Source of the DNA: Piper betle
Lineage: Eukaryota; Streptophyta; Magnoliopsida; Piperales; Piperaceae
Length of the DNA stretch: 64,000 nucleotides
NCBI GenBank assembly: GCA_033002965.1
Contig: JAURVB010002039.1
Coordinates: 1 to 64,000, forward strand
Reading direction: 5' to 3'
In this document: piece after piece, positions 11,900 through 24,917 of the stretch
How the letters are laid out: every line of letters begins with the position of its first letter
Position numbering within the stretch: the first letter of the stretch is position 1
The notes under the pieces: generated by a model
Database searches by the model: none
Told to the model about the DNA's origin: nothing
Seen by the model: the letters and a program-made list of their open reading frames with translations, nothing else
Made by a program: the position numbers and the translations under genes

Positions 11900-12744
11900 A
11901 TGTATTATAATCCCTCCTCAGGCCTATGTACATGTAGTTTTCTCGAGTTTTAAAAAAGATGTGAGACAAGGGAAAACCGACAACTGCGCTACGGCGTCTC
12001 CCCTTGGCGGCAACCCTCATTATGGGGGAAAGATTCGTGGATGAAGGGGGAGACGTCAGTGGCACGACGGCGACAGAGTGACGCAACTAGCGATGAATTG
12101 GCATAGGGATGCACGGTGCTACGGCACGGTGTCGAGTAGATTGGGCGGCAGCTGGGAAAGCTAGGGACGACATGGTGATGACTCGGCAGTCGTCGGTAGC
12201 ATCGATCGGTGGTGGTGCGGCGGCCAGAGGGGTGTCGATGGTGACAAGGGGGCAGTGACTAGGTTAGGGAAGGAATGGTGTCAGGGTGAGGTTCAGTGGC
12301 AATCTTGTGAATAAAAGTTGACCCGGCTCTGACTTGAGTTAAAAATAATAACTAACTTGTAATAAAATAAAAAAAATCTAGAAAAATAAGAAAAATCTCA
12401 AAAAAAATATTATACACACTATAACATCAAAATGACGTGTTCTATAACTAATAACCCACCTATACTGCTACATAACGCATCCTAATGTGTTATTCGGCCT
12501 AAAAATAATTCTATGATCAAATACGTAAAAACAATAGTTATATACTATCATATACTCTGATAACTCATTTTTCATTATTTTTTTCTGACGTTATTATAAT
12601 ATACTCAGGTACACTTGACAATTGCTCATAGCACACAATTGGCCTCAGCTAAGCACGCAGGCATAAAAATGACTTGACTCGAATCAGTGGTTAAATAGAC
12701 TGGTTCTCTAATGTAAAACCCTGATTCGAGTCACGCGTTTTACA
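11900..12744 (-). mobile_element. Scrambled LTR-family fragments H
   Basis: 11910-11985 matches the promoter-proximal block in forward orientation ('cctcaggcctatgtacatgtag', a spaced echo of the family). From about 11990 to 12744 the family runs in reverse: a GC-rich zone, then 'gttgacccggctctgacttgag', 'gacgtgttctataact', and the end 'gagtcacgcgttttaca' at 12744. The left end is truncated. The junction of opposite orientations marks an old rearrangement. Confidence 0.55.
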
Positions 12745-13956
12745 TTCGAAGATGAGATCCTTTGATCTGTTTTCAAAAACTCAAATTCACCTCAAGTTTC
12801 CTTCTGGCCTATTTAAATAATCCCCTTTTCAGCCCAATAAATATAATTTTTTTCAGATTTCTTGTGAGCTGAGAGATAGAGAAATCAACTTACACATACC
12901 TTAAAAGGGTGCATGTGTAAGTCATAGTGGGCTCTAAATTGGTGAGAGGGTCATTTCATTCCCAAGGGATCCTAATAACTCTACGTCTTGAGCTTTCTCA
13001 TACTTGGAGAGGCGTGGAGTAGACGGGTACTATTATATATAGTGTAAACCTAGACCTATTGTATCAAAGAGTACTGCTAGCGATTGCCTTCAAGTACTTG
13101 ACTTTTGTGTTGTGGGTCAGAGAAATATGGAGGTTTAGAGAGGGCTTAAAATACTGGTTTTCCACAGAGTGAGACCTTTAAGATAATGCCGAGAGGCACA
13201 ATACAAGTCAGTTCAGGATGTCATCTAGTCTGTAGCTCAATGGCTCCTTAGACTGTTCAGTTAAAGTTATGATTCATATCTTTTACATGAGAGTTAGCAC
13301 TCATTTGCTAGTTTAATATTTACTTATTTCTAAATCTGTGAAAACCGTTGCTAACATTTTCTATTATCTATATAGATGAAAAATAGAAGTGGGATATGCC
13401 AGTCTTAGTGAAGGAGCAATGAGTGCTATTTGTATACATAGGCCTAATGAGACGTGCGATATTTGTGTGATTTTGGTCATGACAAATTATTTTGTGATGT
13501 TTTGTACCATGTTGAAAGCATGTGAGATTTTCTAATAATGAATTAATATTGTGATGGATGTCATTACCCAGTTTATGACTCTTATTATGTTGTTTATGAC
13601 TTTACTGTGCAGTGAAAAAAATTATATATATTATGTTAAACAGGTTAACCCCTTATTGCACTTTTAGAGAAAATTCTATCCTTTTTATTTTAGAATTTTT
13701 TATAATTTTATCGAAATTTAATTGATTGTGAATGTCCATTAATTTTCACTACATTCATATATCATCCTGCTAGGGTGTGCATTTCATGCATGCATTGGTT
13801 GTGCATTGTGGTGTTTTCCCTTCTTGAGACGACTAGGGAGTCTAGATCCCTTCCGCTTAGGCTCAGGTCGACCAACTTAATATAAGTAAGAGTTGGTATG
13901 ATCTACCATAACAGTTCCAGTTTGATTTGATAGTGAATCGAATTTGAGATGTTACA
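12745..13956 (+). mobile_element. 5'-truncated LTR-family copy I
   Basis: It begins within the 'gatgagatccttt' block and keeps family order to the right end 'gaatcgaatttgagatgttaca'. It is strongly diverged from B and D (for example 'gacgactagggagtctagatcc' near 13835), so it is an older copy. The 5' half is absent, and fragment H abuts its left edge. Confidence 0.6.
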
Positions 13957-14179
13957 GAGGACAAACTTTTTTTATTAAAAAATATTATGTTTCTTGACTC
14001 TCTCTCTCTCTCTCTCAACAATTTATTCTTTGTCTCCTTTTTCTCCATGGATTGCATCTTCTTGCTATAGTCTCTCTTTTATTTCTTCAAATATGTGTCC
14101 ATCCCTTTCTCTTTCTTTCCTTGTTTTCTCATTAGTTTTTGTTTGCATTTGGGGCAAGGAGGGGATGCAAGGGAGGGGG
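13957..14179. other. Unique AT/CT-rich host sequence interrupted by element C
   Basis: It contains a CT microsatellite (about 13998-14018) and polypyrimidine runs. This sequence resumes at 21242 ('gcggggatggtcgag') after element C. No gene is visible. Confidence 0.5.
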
Positions 14180-14290
14180 TGTAAAAGTCGTGACCCGAGT
14201 CAAAGTTTTACATTAGTAAACCATTCGGTTCAACCGTCGGTTCATGTTGAGTTAGTTTTATGACATGTGTGCTGAGCTGAGGACGCCTTG

Positions 14291-17200
14291 TGTAACACCC
14301 CAAATCCGGTTCACGCTCGTGAACCGAACCGGCATGTTACAGGCCCCGGTTAGGTCGGCTAACCCGAACCTAACTCATGCGGATCCAATCTCGGCGTCTT
14401 AAGATGAAGATACGATCCATCGTGAATGAATAAATGCGCAAAATCCTAACATGGTACTACGTGAATGACATGCAAATTAAATTTCACACCATCACAATCA
14501 CAATCAAAATTAGTAAAAATTCTAAACGAAAGGGACAGAATTTCCCCTAAAAATACAATTAGGGGCCACCCTGTCAAAATCGTATATTCTAACATATATA
14601 CGCATAGCAACAATAGCATTCACACAAGCTTCTAATCTACTATATTCATCATTCTCTGAACTTTGGGTCCTAACCCCACTTTTGCTGCGCTACTCTGATC
14701 ATTTCATTTCATGTCATTGTCATGCATTAAACATTTAATCATGTCACTCACAAAATAATAACATAATGATACAATATTAAACATTCAGAAATCTAACATG
14801 TGTGTGCACAAGACCTCATTGCTCCTCCGTCCAAACTGGCTCATCCATCTCGTGCTTATCACCTACATATATATAAGAAAAACGTCAGTAACAAGCGTTA
14901 CTGGTCCGGAAAATAAAATAACTATAACAAACTGGCTATGAGAGCAAACTCTCATCTGAAAGAAAACATATACTTCCTCAAGAACACTCTGAAGGGCACT
15001 ACTAAGGAGCCACTGGGCTGCAGACCCGGTAGCATCCCGAACTTACTGCTGCTGGTACTGTGCTACTCTCAGCACTTCTTTTTCAGTACTTCTCGTGAAA
15101 CTTTATCCTGAGCCCTCTCCTTACCTCCATATTTCTCCTGGCCTTGAGCACGAAGGCCGAGTACTCTCAGGCAGTCGCCTTTAGTACCCTTTGAACCACA
15201 AGTCCGGACATGCGCTGTACTAAACAGTACCCGTAAACCTCCACGTTCTCCGGGTGTGAGGAACTCAAACGCGGAGTTATCAGGATCCCTCGGGAATGGA
15301 ACAGTCCGCTGGCACTAATCCAGAGCCCGCTTTGACTGTCACGGCATCCTCTGCATGGTACGTGCAGTCGATTTCTCCATCTCTCGTCTCACTGAAAGCG
15401 CGATAAAACTATATATATATATAGGGCTGGGTAGGGATTTATATAATAGGCCCGAAGGCAACTTGTGGTGGATCTTGTTTTCGAAATCAACCTCGAGGGA
15501 TCTCATCCTTGAGGGGTTATTAATCCGGAAAATGTTCGGTTAAATGGCCCGAGTTAAGTGGGATCCGATAAAACACCACTTAACCCGTCCTGCAGGCAAT
15601 AAATTAAACATACGATAGAAAGAGTAAATCAGAGACGAGTCCTAAACGGACCTGGTAGAAGCTCCAAGCGTGTCATCGCGCCTAAGCGGCGAGCTCCTAC
15701 TCCGTACCTACATATCAAAACTAAATACTAACGCCCGCTAACTAAATGATGCATCAAACTCAATAACATCACAATCACAATGCAAGCATCCATCAACATA
15801 ACAATCAGAAAATCATAAAAATTAATTAATACTAGCTCATCCTATTCATACTAATTTTATTACGTGTCTGTAACTTATGTTGTGGTCACTTATCATGCTC
15901 TGACCTAATCTACTTCATTAGATCGCTTACTCTTCACTCACACTTAATCTCATCATGCAACTCATCGTTTCATCCATCATTAAACATTAATCACATCACT
16001 AATCATAAATATGAAAATAATTCTACCCATCCTATTCCTACCAATTTTATTGTATTTTTCCTAAGTTACATTACTCGATTATCATGCTCAATTTACTTAC
16101 TTCATTAAATCCCTTAACCTCCATAAACTATCAATCACATCATAAATCAATCCTAACATGTTGTGCTAACAATCACCATCAATTTTAAATAATCAAATCG
16201 GAGGTAATTATACCTCACGTCGTCGGCAATCGGCGACGGCTAGGGTTCCGTCGCGCATCTCGGAGCTCGAATTCGGCGCTCCTCGGCGTCCGATGTTCGA
16301 TCGAGTCCAACTGGGTGAGCTCCGCGGAAGATCCAGTGAATTCCAGCGAATTCCAGAAATTCCAATTTTCCAGTGGTTTTCCGACAGCTACTGGCGGTTT
16401 TCCGGCGGCTTCCGGTGGTTTTCCGACGACAATCGCCGGCGGCGTCTACTGGTCGGAAAGGGGTCGTGTTGGGTACCCTCGGAACCGGCTCGGCGAGCCC
16501 GACTCATCTATGACCTCAGTGTGGCCAATGGAGGCGGCGGCTCGCTGGAAAACGGCAAAACAGAGGCCGGCCGTGGTGGTTGCTAGATCCGGCCGGCCAC
16601 GGCGGCAACGGCCTCCGCTCCGGTCAGGAAGCGTCACTGGGTGGTCGACGGTGCTGAGGCGACCACCTGATCGTGGTGGCGATGCTCGCCGGCGGCGGAA
16701 TCGGCGACGCGACCGCAACGCGGCCGTGGCGTTGCGGCGTGGTTTCCTCGCGTCGCGGCGGTCCGATGGGGGCCGGACCTGGTCGGGGCGGCAGGGCGAC
16801 GCCGTGGCCGGGCTGGGCGGCGTCGATCGGCGGCCAGGGCGATGCGCCGGGCCGTGGTGGCGGTGGCGCACGAACAGGGGCGGCGCGGCGAGGGTTTGGA
16901 CGTGGGGGAGAAAAGTCGGGGTGAAAACTTAGTTGGGTGGCAAACTCGTAAATAATACTTGACTCGTCTCCGGCTCGAGTCAAGTATCATAACTAACTCG
17001 TATTAAATCCTAAAAAAATTCATAAAAATCGGGAAAAATCCCGTAAAATCAAACAACACCACAACATTATAATGATATGCTCTATGACTAACAACCCACC
17101 CAAACTACCCGAACGCGTCCTAACGCGGTAAACGGCCTAAAACTAATTCTACGATCCATTATATATATCGTAATAATAATAAAAAATGAACTGCATACTC

Positions 17201-17403
17201 TCATATATTCTGATAACTCATTCTTTTCTCCTGTGTTCATGACGTTATCATCATATACTTGGGTACACATGACCCTCATGGCTCATACACGCGACCGGCG
17301 TCGGCTCAGTACACGTGTCCTGAAACTGACTCAACTCGAAAAAATAACGGTCGACCCGACCGGTTCTGAAAATAAAACCCTGACTCGAATCGTGGGTTTT
17401 ACA
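14291..17403 (-). mobile_element. Best-preserved solo-LTR-like element D, reverse
   Basis: It runs from TGTAACACCCCAAATCC to 'gaatcgtgggttttaca', 3113 bp, with a perfect 5-bp target duplication CCTTG (14286-14290 and 17404-17408). It has TG...CA ends, no internal gag-pol and no direct terminal repeats, so the whole unit is best read as one LTR left by recombination. The GC-rich zone (16230-16930) on the reverse strand opens with a frame MTRAGDESS, as in B, and closes with RFRGYPTRPLS before a stop. The middle is frameshifted relative to B. Inserted in C. Confidence 0.85.
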
Positions 17404-19338
17404 CCTTGCGTTATAAGCGATGAGGGTCAAGTGTACCTTAGTATATAATAATAATACAAAAAACCTAATGAAAAATGAGTTATTAGAACATATAACAATA
17501 TGCAGTTTTTATGTATTTGATTGTAGAATTTTTTTAGGCCAAATAACGTATTAGGACATGTTAGATAGAAATTTGGGTGGGTTATTAGTTATAGAGCATG
17601 TCATTTTGATGTTATTGATTGAGTTATATTTTATGGTATTTTTTCTTTTTTGGATTTTTTAAAAAAATTATTAAGAGTTAGTTATTATTTTTTACTTGAG
17701 TCGGAGTTGAATCAACTTTTAATTACAAGATTGCCACCAAACCCTTCACCCTGACGTTTCCCCGCCTCTCCCTAATCGCCACCCCGACATCGCCGACGCC
17801 ACCTCCAGCCGCCACACCACCGCCAAGCTCTACCGAAGTGACGCCGAGTAGTTCCCCACCATCCCAATTGCTACCTGGCCTCCACGATGCGACAAAGCTG
17901 CCAGAACTCGCCGCGCTCCTGATGCCAACTCTGCCATCATTGTGCCGCCTTCGCTTGCCCCTTCACCCCAGACAAGTTGCCAAAAAATAGCCGAAAAGGT
18001 GCCAAAAAATCAGATTTGTTGGAATTCGACGAAAATCTGCTAAAAATTGCCGAATTTTCTTCAATTTCCTCCCGCAAACTTGATCAAACTTCAGACACCA
18101 CCAGGTGTCAAATTCAGTCCCAAAATACACGACCAAACCCCTAGTCGTCGCTGATTGCTGATGACACAAGGTATAATTTACCTTTAACTTAATTAATTAA
18201 AATTAAAAATTATTAGCACAACATACTAAGATTTGATTGATTGACATGATTAATTACTTTGATTGTAAATAAAAGTGAATTTGCATGATTTGAATGATAT
18301 GAAATGAATGTGAATGACCTAATTAGGTAAATTAAGTATAAGTATCTAATTAATTGCAAGGTAAATTAGATATGTAGTTAATTAGAACCATGATGTGAAT
18401 TGATGTAAATAGGGCTGATGAGTATGTTGTTTCGGATGTGTGAATGCATCATTTAGATAATGGACATTGGCTTTTAGATTTGATTTATAGGTTTGGAGTA
18501 GGAGATCGCTGCCTAAGGGCATGGACATACTTGGAGCTTCTACTAGGTTCGTGTAGGACTCACTTTTGGTTTGATCTCTCATACTATTGTGATTTGATTT
18601 AACAGGTAAGCGAGCGTGTTGAGTGATAGATTTATCGTATCCCACTCCACATGGGTCATTTAGTTGTACGAATTTTTGGATCAATAACCCTCAAAGATTA
18701 CATCCCTCAAGTTTGTTTTTGAAACCTCAAATCCAGATCATGATGCCTTCGGGCCTATTATATTATAATCCCTACCTAGATATATGTATATATAGTTTTT
18801 TCCCAATTTTCCAATGAGATTTGAGAAAATGGGAAATTCGGCTCACACGTACCACAAGCTGATTGCACGTGCCAGTCAAAACAAGCTCTAAATTGGTAAG
18901 CGGGCCACTCTATTCCCGAGGGATCATGTAACTCCATATTTTGAGTTCCTCAACCACGGAGAAGTGTAAATGTTACGGGTATTGTAATGCAGCACATGTC
19001 TAGACTTGTGGATTCAAAGGGTATTAAAGGTGCCTGTCTGGGAGTACTCGGCTTTTGTCCTCAGGGCCAGGAGTTATATGAAGGATGTAGAAGGCTTTAG
19101 TAAAATGGATTTCATGTGCGCGGGATAGTTTAAAAATATCGAGGTTCTTGATTAGTGCGCTTATGAGTGATTATAATGAAAACGTATATGATTGATTTCA
19201 TTTAACATGAGAATCAAGTTTCATGTGCCAATTTATTATGTAATTATTTTTAGACTAGTAACACTCGTTATTGACTTTTTCATATTATTTATGAAGGTGA
19301 GAACCTAAATGACTGAACGCTATTGGGACCACGGAGGA

Positions 19339-20633
19339 TGTAACGACCCAGCCCAAAGTGCAACATAGTGGGCCAAGTCATTTCTTTTAAAATGGGTACC
19401 CCGGAAGTTAAAGATCTATAGTCCATTCCCACTTATAAACAGGATCTTCTCCCCGTAGGTATTAGATGTAGGACTAAGTTGAGGGATCTCACAATCCAGC
19501 CACCTTAGGAAATTTCATCCCCGAAATGCCTATTCTTGGCCCGTTGCTAGCCCCAACATACGTCTTTTCTGGCCCGTGACCGGCAGCTTAGCCAACGTTT
19601 CTACTCTTGGCCCGTTGCTATCCCCAGCCCGTGACCTTTTTTGGCCCGTGACCGGCAGCCTAGCTAACATCCCTAGTCCATCCCACCAACTAACACAGAA
19701 CCAGGTCGGCTCTGACACCATTTATAACGACCCAGCCCAAAGTGCAACGTAATGGGCTAAGTCATTTCGGCTCTGATACCATTTATAATGACCCAGCCCA
19801 AAGTGCAACGTAATGGGCTAAGTCATTTCTTTTAAAATGGGTACCCCGGAAGTTAAAGATCTATAGTCCATTCCCACTTATAAACATGATCTTCTCCCAG
19901 TAGGTATTAGATGTGGGACTAAGTTGAGGGATCTCACAATCCACCCACCTTAGGGAATTTCGTCCTCGAAATGCCTATTCTTGGCCAGTTGCTAGCCCCA
20001 GCCCACGACCTTTCTGGCCTGTGACCGGCAACCTACCCAACATTTCTAATCCATCCCACCATCTAACACGGAACCAGGTCAGCTCTGATACCATTTGTAA
20101 CGACCCAGCCCAAAGTGCAACGTAATGGGCTAAGTCATTTCTTTAAAATGGGTACCCCGGAAGTTAAAGATCTCTAGTCCATTCCCACTTATAAACAGGA
20201 TCTTCTCCCAGTAGGTATTAGATGTGGGACTAAGTTGAGGGATCTCACAATCCACCCACCTTAGGAAATTTCGTCCCCGAAATGCCTATTCTTGGCCCGT
20301 TGCTAGCCCCAGCACACGTCCTTTCTGGCCCGTGACCGGCAGCCTAGCCAACGTTTCTAGTCTTGGCCCGTTGCTATCCCCAGCCCGTGACCTTTTTTTG
20401 GCCCGTGACCGGCAGCCTAGCTAACGTCCCTAGTCCATCCCACCATCTAACACGGAACCAGGTCAGCTCTGATACCATTTGTAACGACCCAGCCCAAAGT
20501 GCAACGTAATGGGCTAAGTCATTTCTTTAAAATGGGTACCCCGGAAGTTAAAGATCTATAGTCCATTCCCACTTATAAACAGGATCTTCTCCCAGTAGGT
20601 ATTAGATGTGGGACTAAGTTGAGGGATCTCACA
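19339..20633 (-). mobile_element. Tandem TRIM retrotransposon with four LTRs
   Basis: Four LTRs of 154-155 bp lie at 19339-19493, 19784-19938, 20096-20249 and 20480-20633, with a 46-bp LTR stub at 19723-19768. They are separated by short non-coding spacers of 229, 157 and 230 bp. All run TGTAACGACCC...GGGATCTCACA on the + strand (the second begins TATAATG). On the reverse strand, TGGTATCAGAGC lies 2 nt inside LTR4 and the other LTRs, which is the plant Met-tRNA primer site; a purine-rich stretch precedes the LTR at the other end. The whole array has one perfect target duplication, GAGGA (19334-19338 and 20634-20638). Confidence 0.9.
20466..20477 (-). promoter_or_regulatory. TRIM primer-binding site (Met-tRNA)
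   Basis: On the reverse strand this reads TGGTATCAGAGC, two bases inside the LTR at 20480-20633. This is the sequence complementary to the 3' end of plant initiator Met-tRNA used by many Copia and TRIM elements. It sets the element's orientation as reverse. Further copies lie beside the other LTRs, for example 'ggctctgatacca' from 19769. Confidence 0.8.
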
Positions 20634-21241
20634 GAGGAGCAACAATACAACTTGGACACATGTACCTGTCGAGATGGAATGAAAATGTGGTGTGATGAAC
20701 AGTTGTTAATAGTTATGGATCTATATATGCTAAAATGTTTTATTGTAGAAATGTTGTGAGAAAATCATGAAATGTTTTGCGTGTGTTTACTATTGTGAAT
20801 AGAACTGAACAGGCTAAACAATGGAGTCTAGACTTGATTCAAAAAGATGAAAAATGATTATAAAGTGAATGTTGTGAGAAAACAACATGTTCTAGCAATG
20901 GTTTATGTTTTATCGTTTTGTATATATATAATTTGTTGTTGACAGGGTGGTCCCTATTGCACTTTTAGGAGAAACTTTGTCCATTTTACTTCAAAATTTT
21001 TGTTTTTTGAACTTGTAACAGGTTTGTTTTGTTTTGAATATGAATTGCATATCACATCATGCATTTAGAATAACGTTAGAACCTAAACATCTCATCCATA
21101 CATTGAATATTTGTATCACCATCTTGAGATGTCGAGGGTAGGTTCAAGTTAATTTGACCAAATTAAGTAGATTAACAAATGGTTCATTCGCTGGTAACAT
21201 TTTCGGTCGGGTTCCTGGGTGAACCGAATTGGGGTGTTACA

Positions 21242-22741
21242 GCGGGGATGGTCGAGAGGGGTTTTTATATTGTGGGGGAGTGGACAAGAGAGGTGGGAGC
21301 TAATCGTTTAAACCCTACCATTTTATTATAAATAGTTTGGTTTGGTTTTGTCTTAATGGTTGACGGTAGGATTTGATATTAGAAGCAAAAGTCCAATGAT
21401 AAATGGTTGAGTTTAATTCCTAGGTTTAGTTGAAGACAATACCCAACCGATATTCACCTACCATTGCCAGAACCAAGGGACAACCCTTGGTTGGCCTCCG
21501 ACCATATTTTTTAATGAATCTTTTAAAAAGTGTTTGTTATATGAAAGTACAGAATAGTTTAGTTTAAGTTTTCTATTTAAATAAATTAAAATCCACCCAA
21601 ATCCATCAAAAAATACATGTGTATTTAATATATTAAAACAAATAGGTGGTATCGTAAAACTTTCATAAACTACCGGTAAATTGTAAATAGTGAAAGATCA
21701 CATATCTCCCACCTTTTAATTGTCACTATTATTGTCTATTAACATTACATTTATGAAAGATCATATTTATTTAATAAGTGTTAACCAAAAATCACATATC
21801 TACTATCTATCTATCTACTTAACTAAAGCTAAGAGGTTTTTTTGATATAGTTAACAGGCCTACATTAGCATTAACTTTATGTAGGATCTATATTTTCTCA
21901 ATAAGAGTATTAACCAAAAAACATTTAGTCCCCATCTAGTTACATTAAAGTGGGAGTTTCTTTGATATGGTTAATTTTAGGACCAAATTAACATTAAACT
22001 TATGTAAGGTCCATATTTTCTTAATAAGTATTAATTGAGAAACACGTTTTAATCTTCATTATTCTTATTTTCAATGGAAGTTATTCTTCATTATTCCAAT
22101 TGAAAACTCTTATTTTAATACTAAATATATATTTCCCACTCTTCGTGTAAACTCAAGATTACATTAATATATCTACTACTGCCTCTGTTCAGCTATAGAA
22201 GTGCTTTGGTATATAGGTTTGATTCGTTCTGCCCGTGAATTTACTTTGTTACCTTACTCTTTCATTTGCCGAATTTGAAGCCTTCTACATTTTTGTGCAG
22301 CTTGGAGATAATAAAAAAAACGATTCTGCTTTGTTAAACATTTTATCAATACCATTTGCTTTTAGATCAATAGTCAAGGAGACAGCAACACCACCGGTGC
22401 AACTCTTGAGACGTTCCCTCTAACCCAGTTCAACATCATAGAAGACAACATTTTTGTTGCCTAATTATGGATCAGTAAGCTGAATTTGTTTTTGTGACAT
22501 ACCTTTTCCTCGTCGTGGAATTTCGTGACTGATGGGTAATGTGCAAATGTCTAGATTAGCTAATCAAAGCAAGAGTCTAAAGTATCCACAGTAAAGGTAC
22601 TTTCAATTCAACTAGTTAACAGCTACCCCAGTAAGGATTAATATTCTTTTGCCTCAAATATGTATATGTTGACATTTGACTATGATATAATACAGATGTT
22701 TATCCAAAGACAAAGTAAACAAGCATATAATGGGATCTCTA
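21242..22741. other. Intergenic region between the transposon nest and p24-beta2
   Basis: It is AT-rich. Three decayed copies of a ~120-bp unit lie at about 21725-22060, sharing 'attaac(t)ttatg(t)a(g)gat(c)' and 'ttaataagtattaac'. A 62-codon frame at 22235-22423 lies after a plausible splice acceptor, but I recognise nothing in it. 22450-22741 is probably the 3' UTR and terminator side of the reverse-strand p24 gene. Confidence 0.45.
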
Positions 22742-23975
22742 CTAAACCCTAGAAGTACCAAGTTTTCTCTCAAAAAGTCGACGGAGAAGATACACTTGCA
22801 GCAAGCTGGCCCCAACAAGTACCAGTGATTCCATAACAGCCTTCTGCACTGCTCTGCGACTCATAGCTTCATTCACTGAACCAAACAAGGAAAAAAGTTG
22901 TTCTCATTTTTCGTCAAAGCTATCTGGATCCAACCAAATCATGAAAACAAAACAAAAGGATAGACAACACCAAATAGACATTTTCAGGGAAAGTAGTAGC
23001 TGCAGTTTCGGGTGTGTAATCGATGTTGAACAGAATTGACATACATAACATACATTTTGAAGCAAAATCCTCTATTAACCAGAATATAATACAGGCTTCC
23101 TTTTGGTTTCATTTTAGATGGAAAATAGGCATTGGAAAAAGGGATATTTTTTTTGTTCAAGCTTTTAAGTTTTACCTAGTGATTGTCGGTCAGTCTGAGC
23201 CTCCAACCAATGTTGCTCAAACTGTATATTGTAGAGAGCGGCTTCCAATTTTGAAATCTGTTCCAGCAAAGGATTGAAATGCTCTGCAAAATTATACACA
23301 ACAAAAAACATAAAAGGTTTACCGCGTTTTTAAGAAAATGAAAAAAAGCAGTAAACTAACCATCTTTTGCATGTTGATCAGAGGAATAATAATGAACAAC
23401 GTGCAAGTCAAAGTCAATGGTTTCATGGTAGGGGGATTTATTTGTGAAGCAGAAGGTATGGAGACCATTTCTGTTGGCCGCAAATTCAAATTTATCACTT
23501 GATTTATCACGTGAATCATAAATTTGTTCACCATTAGGTCCTTTCACCTGCAAAATGAAATAATCATGCTTAAGAACAACCATCAATAACACGACAACAT
23601 AATAACCAGCTCTCAACAAGGGATAACAAATATAAGTGAAGACTGGAAAGAAAAGGGTTGATGCGGCATTCACAAATAATTTGAACTGATAATTTTATAA
23701 GGGAGCTCAACAAAACCCGATACTAGCATGACAGAGGGAGACTAATCAGTACACAGTTGGCTTACCACAAGATCAACACCATCGTTGTTATAATGCCAAT
23801 GTGTATCCATTTTAATCACAACAAATGATGCATGGACAGTATCCCCAATGTAAGAAACAGAATGAGAAAAGCATTCCTCCTTATCAATCACGAATCTGAT
23901 TCCAACAACAGTATGAAGGCATGGCAACAGGCCCAAAACGATAAACAAGCACACTTTGGATGCCATATTCTCCAT
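22742..23975 (-). CDS. p24beta2: p24-beta2 type transmembrane emp24 cargo receptor
   Basis: This is a type I membrane protein of the p24 family, which cycles between ER and Golgi in COPI/COPII vesicles and sorts GPI-anchored and other cargo. Coding exons on the reverse strand are 23975-23766, 23547-23361, 23283-23176 and 22875-22742, all with GT-AG borders and consistent phase (639 nt, 212 codons plus stop). A signal peptide covers residues 1 to about 25. A GOLD domain follows (IRFVIDKEECFSH, then CFTNKSPYHETIDFD) with its paired cysteines, then a coiled coil (LEQISKLEAALYNIQFEQHW), one membrane span, and the tail RRLFERKLGTSRV with COPI-type basic residues. The length and tail fit the plant beta-2 subclass. 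The start MENMASK is the first ATG of its exon. No damage is seen, so the gene is probably functional. Confidence 0.93.
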
Positions 23976-24917
23976 CTGCAAGATTGACATTGGTTGAACA
24001 AGCTATCAAGATCAATGTTACTTTCAACCCATACAATAGTCGACTAAAATGGACAGACCAGGCTTTTAACACAAATCTACTGAAGGCATCTAGAGCAATA
24101 AATAAATAAATAAATAAATTTTATAAAAATTATATCCTACATTATTATAATCAGAATAACACGGGAGACAAATAGGTAATCAATGGGCCAACAACTTGTA
24201 TATAAAAAATTAACACAATAGCCAAGTACATATTTTTTCCCAGTAAGTGAATAAAGATTACCCCCTTTTCTTATTCCTTCTGGTGATTTTAACATTATGA
24301 TGGAGATGATCTTTTGCAATATATAGCACTAAATTTCAAAGGTAAATTCCAACCATAACAAAAAGGGAATGGATTTAGACAATCTTCCCAGGTAGACGCT
24401 ACAAAAAAATTGCAACAAACATGAAACTCTGCCAGTTTAAATATTAATAGAGTTGATTAATCATGTAAAACATTCATAGACAGTAATAGAAAAAAAAAAC
24501 CAGTTCTCTTATTTTGTCAATTGTACAAAAATATATATATAGTACAAACTTCAAAATTATAAAGCTACATTCCACTGTAGGTGACAACACCTACAAAAGC
24601 AAAAACAGCAAACAAAGGATGAGCAACTCAACGAAAGAGATCTACGCCAGAGTCCTCACACAATCCCCAACAACCCAGAATCTTTAAGCAGCTCGATTGC
24701 TACAACACCCATAAGAAAAACAGCCCAAAGATATCTTAAAAACGCAATCTTTGATTCAATTCAACAATAAAAAGAGGTAAAAATATATACAAAAGATGCA
24801 TCAGCAGTATAGTAATCAGGAAGAAAGCAAAAAAATTGAACCTGCAAGAGAGGTTGAACACCATGGGGTGGGTTTATCGGATTATAAAGGGGAGACTTCG
24901 AAGAGAAGGAAGCTTAC

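Larger units (their letters stand above)
14180..21241 (+). mobile_element. Solo-LTR-like element C, split by D and the TRIM array
   Basis: It starts TGTAAAAGTCGTGACCCGAG at 14180 and ends 'gaaccgaattggggtgttaca' at 21241. The flanks are GGGGG and GCGGG (4/5 target duplication). Without D (14291-17403) and the TRIM array (19339-20633) it is about 2.6 kb and keeps the family order, including a GC-rich zone at 17750-18130 and the 'gtaggagatcgctgcctaagg' block near 18498. It is clearly more diverged than D, as expected for the older host of D. Confidence 0.75.

Noticed and set aside
16293..16990. Frames up to 205 codons in element D
   Set aside because: Same LTR GC-rich zone as in B; the longest one on the + strand is antisense to the shared frame and is not conserved in B.
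19339..20633. CRISPR-like array (regular repeats with spacers)
   Set aside because: The repeats are 155-bp LTRs with a tRNA primer site and target duplication in a plant genome; the spacers resemble each other.
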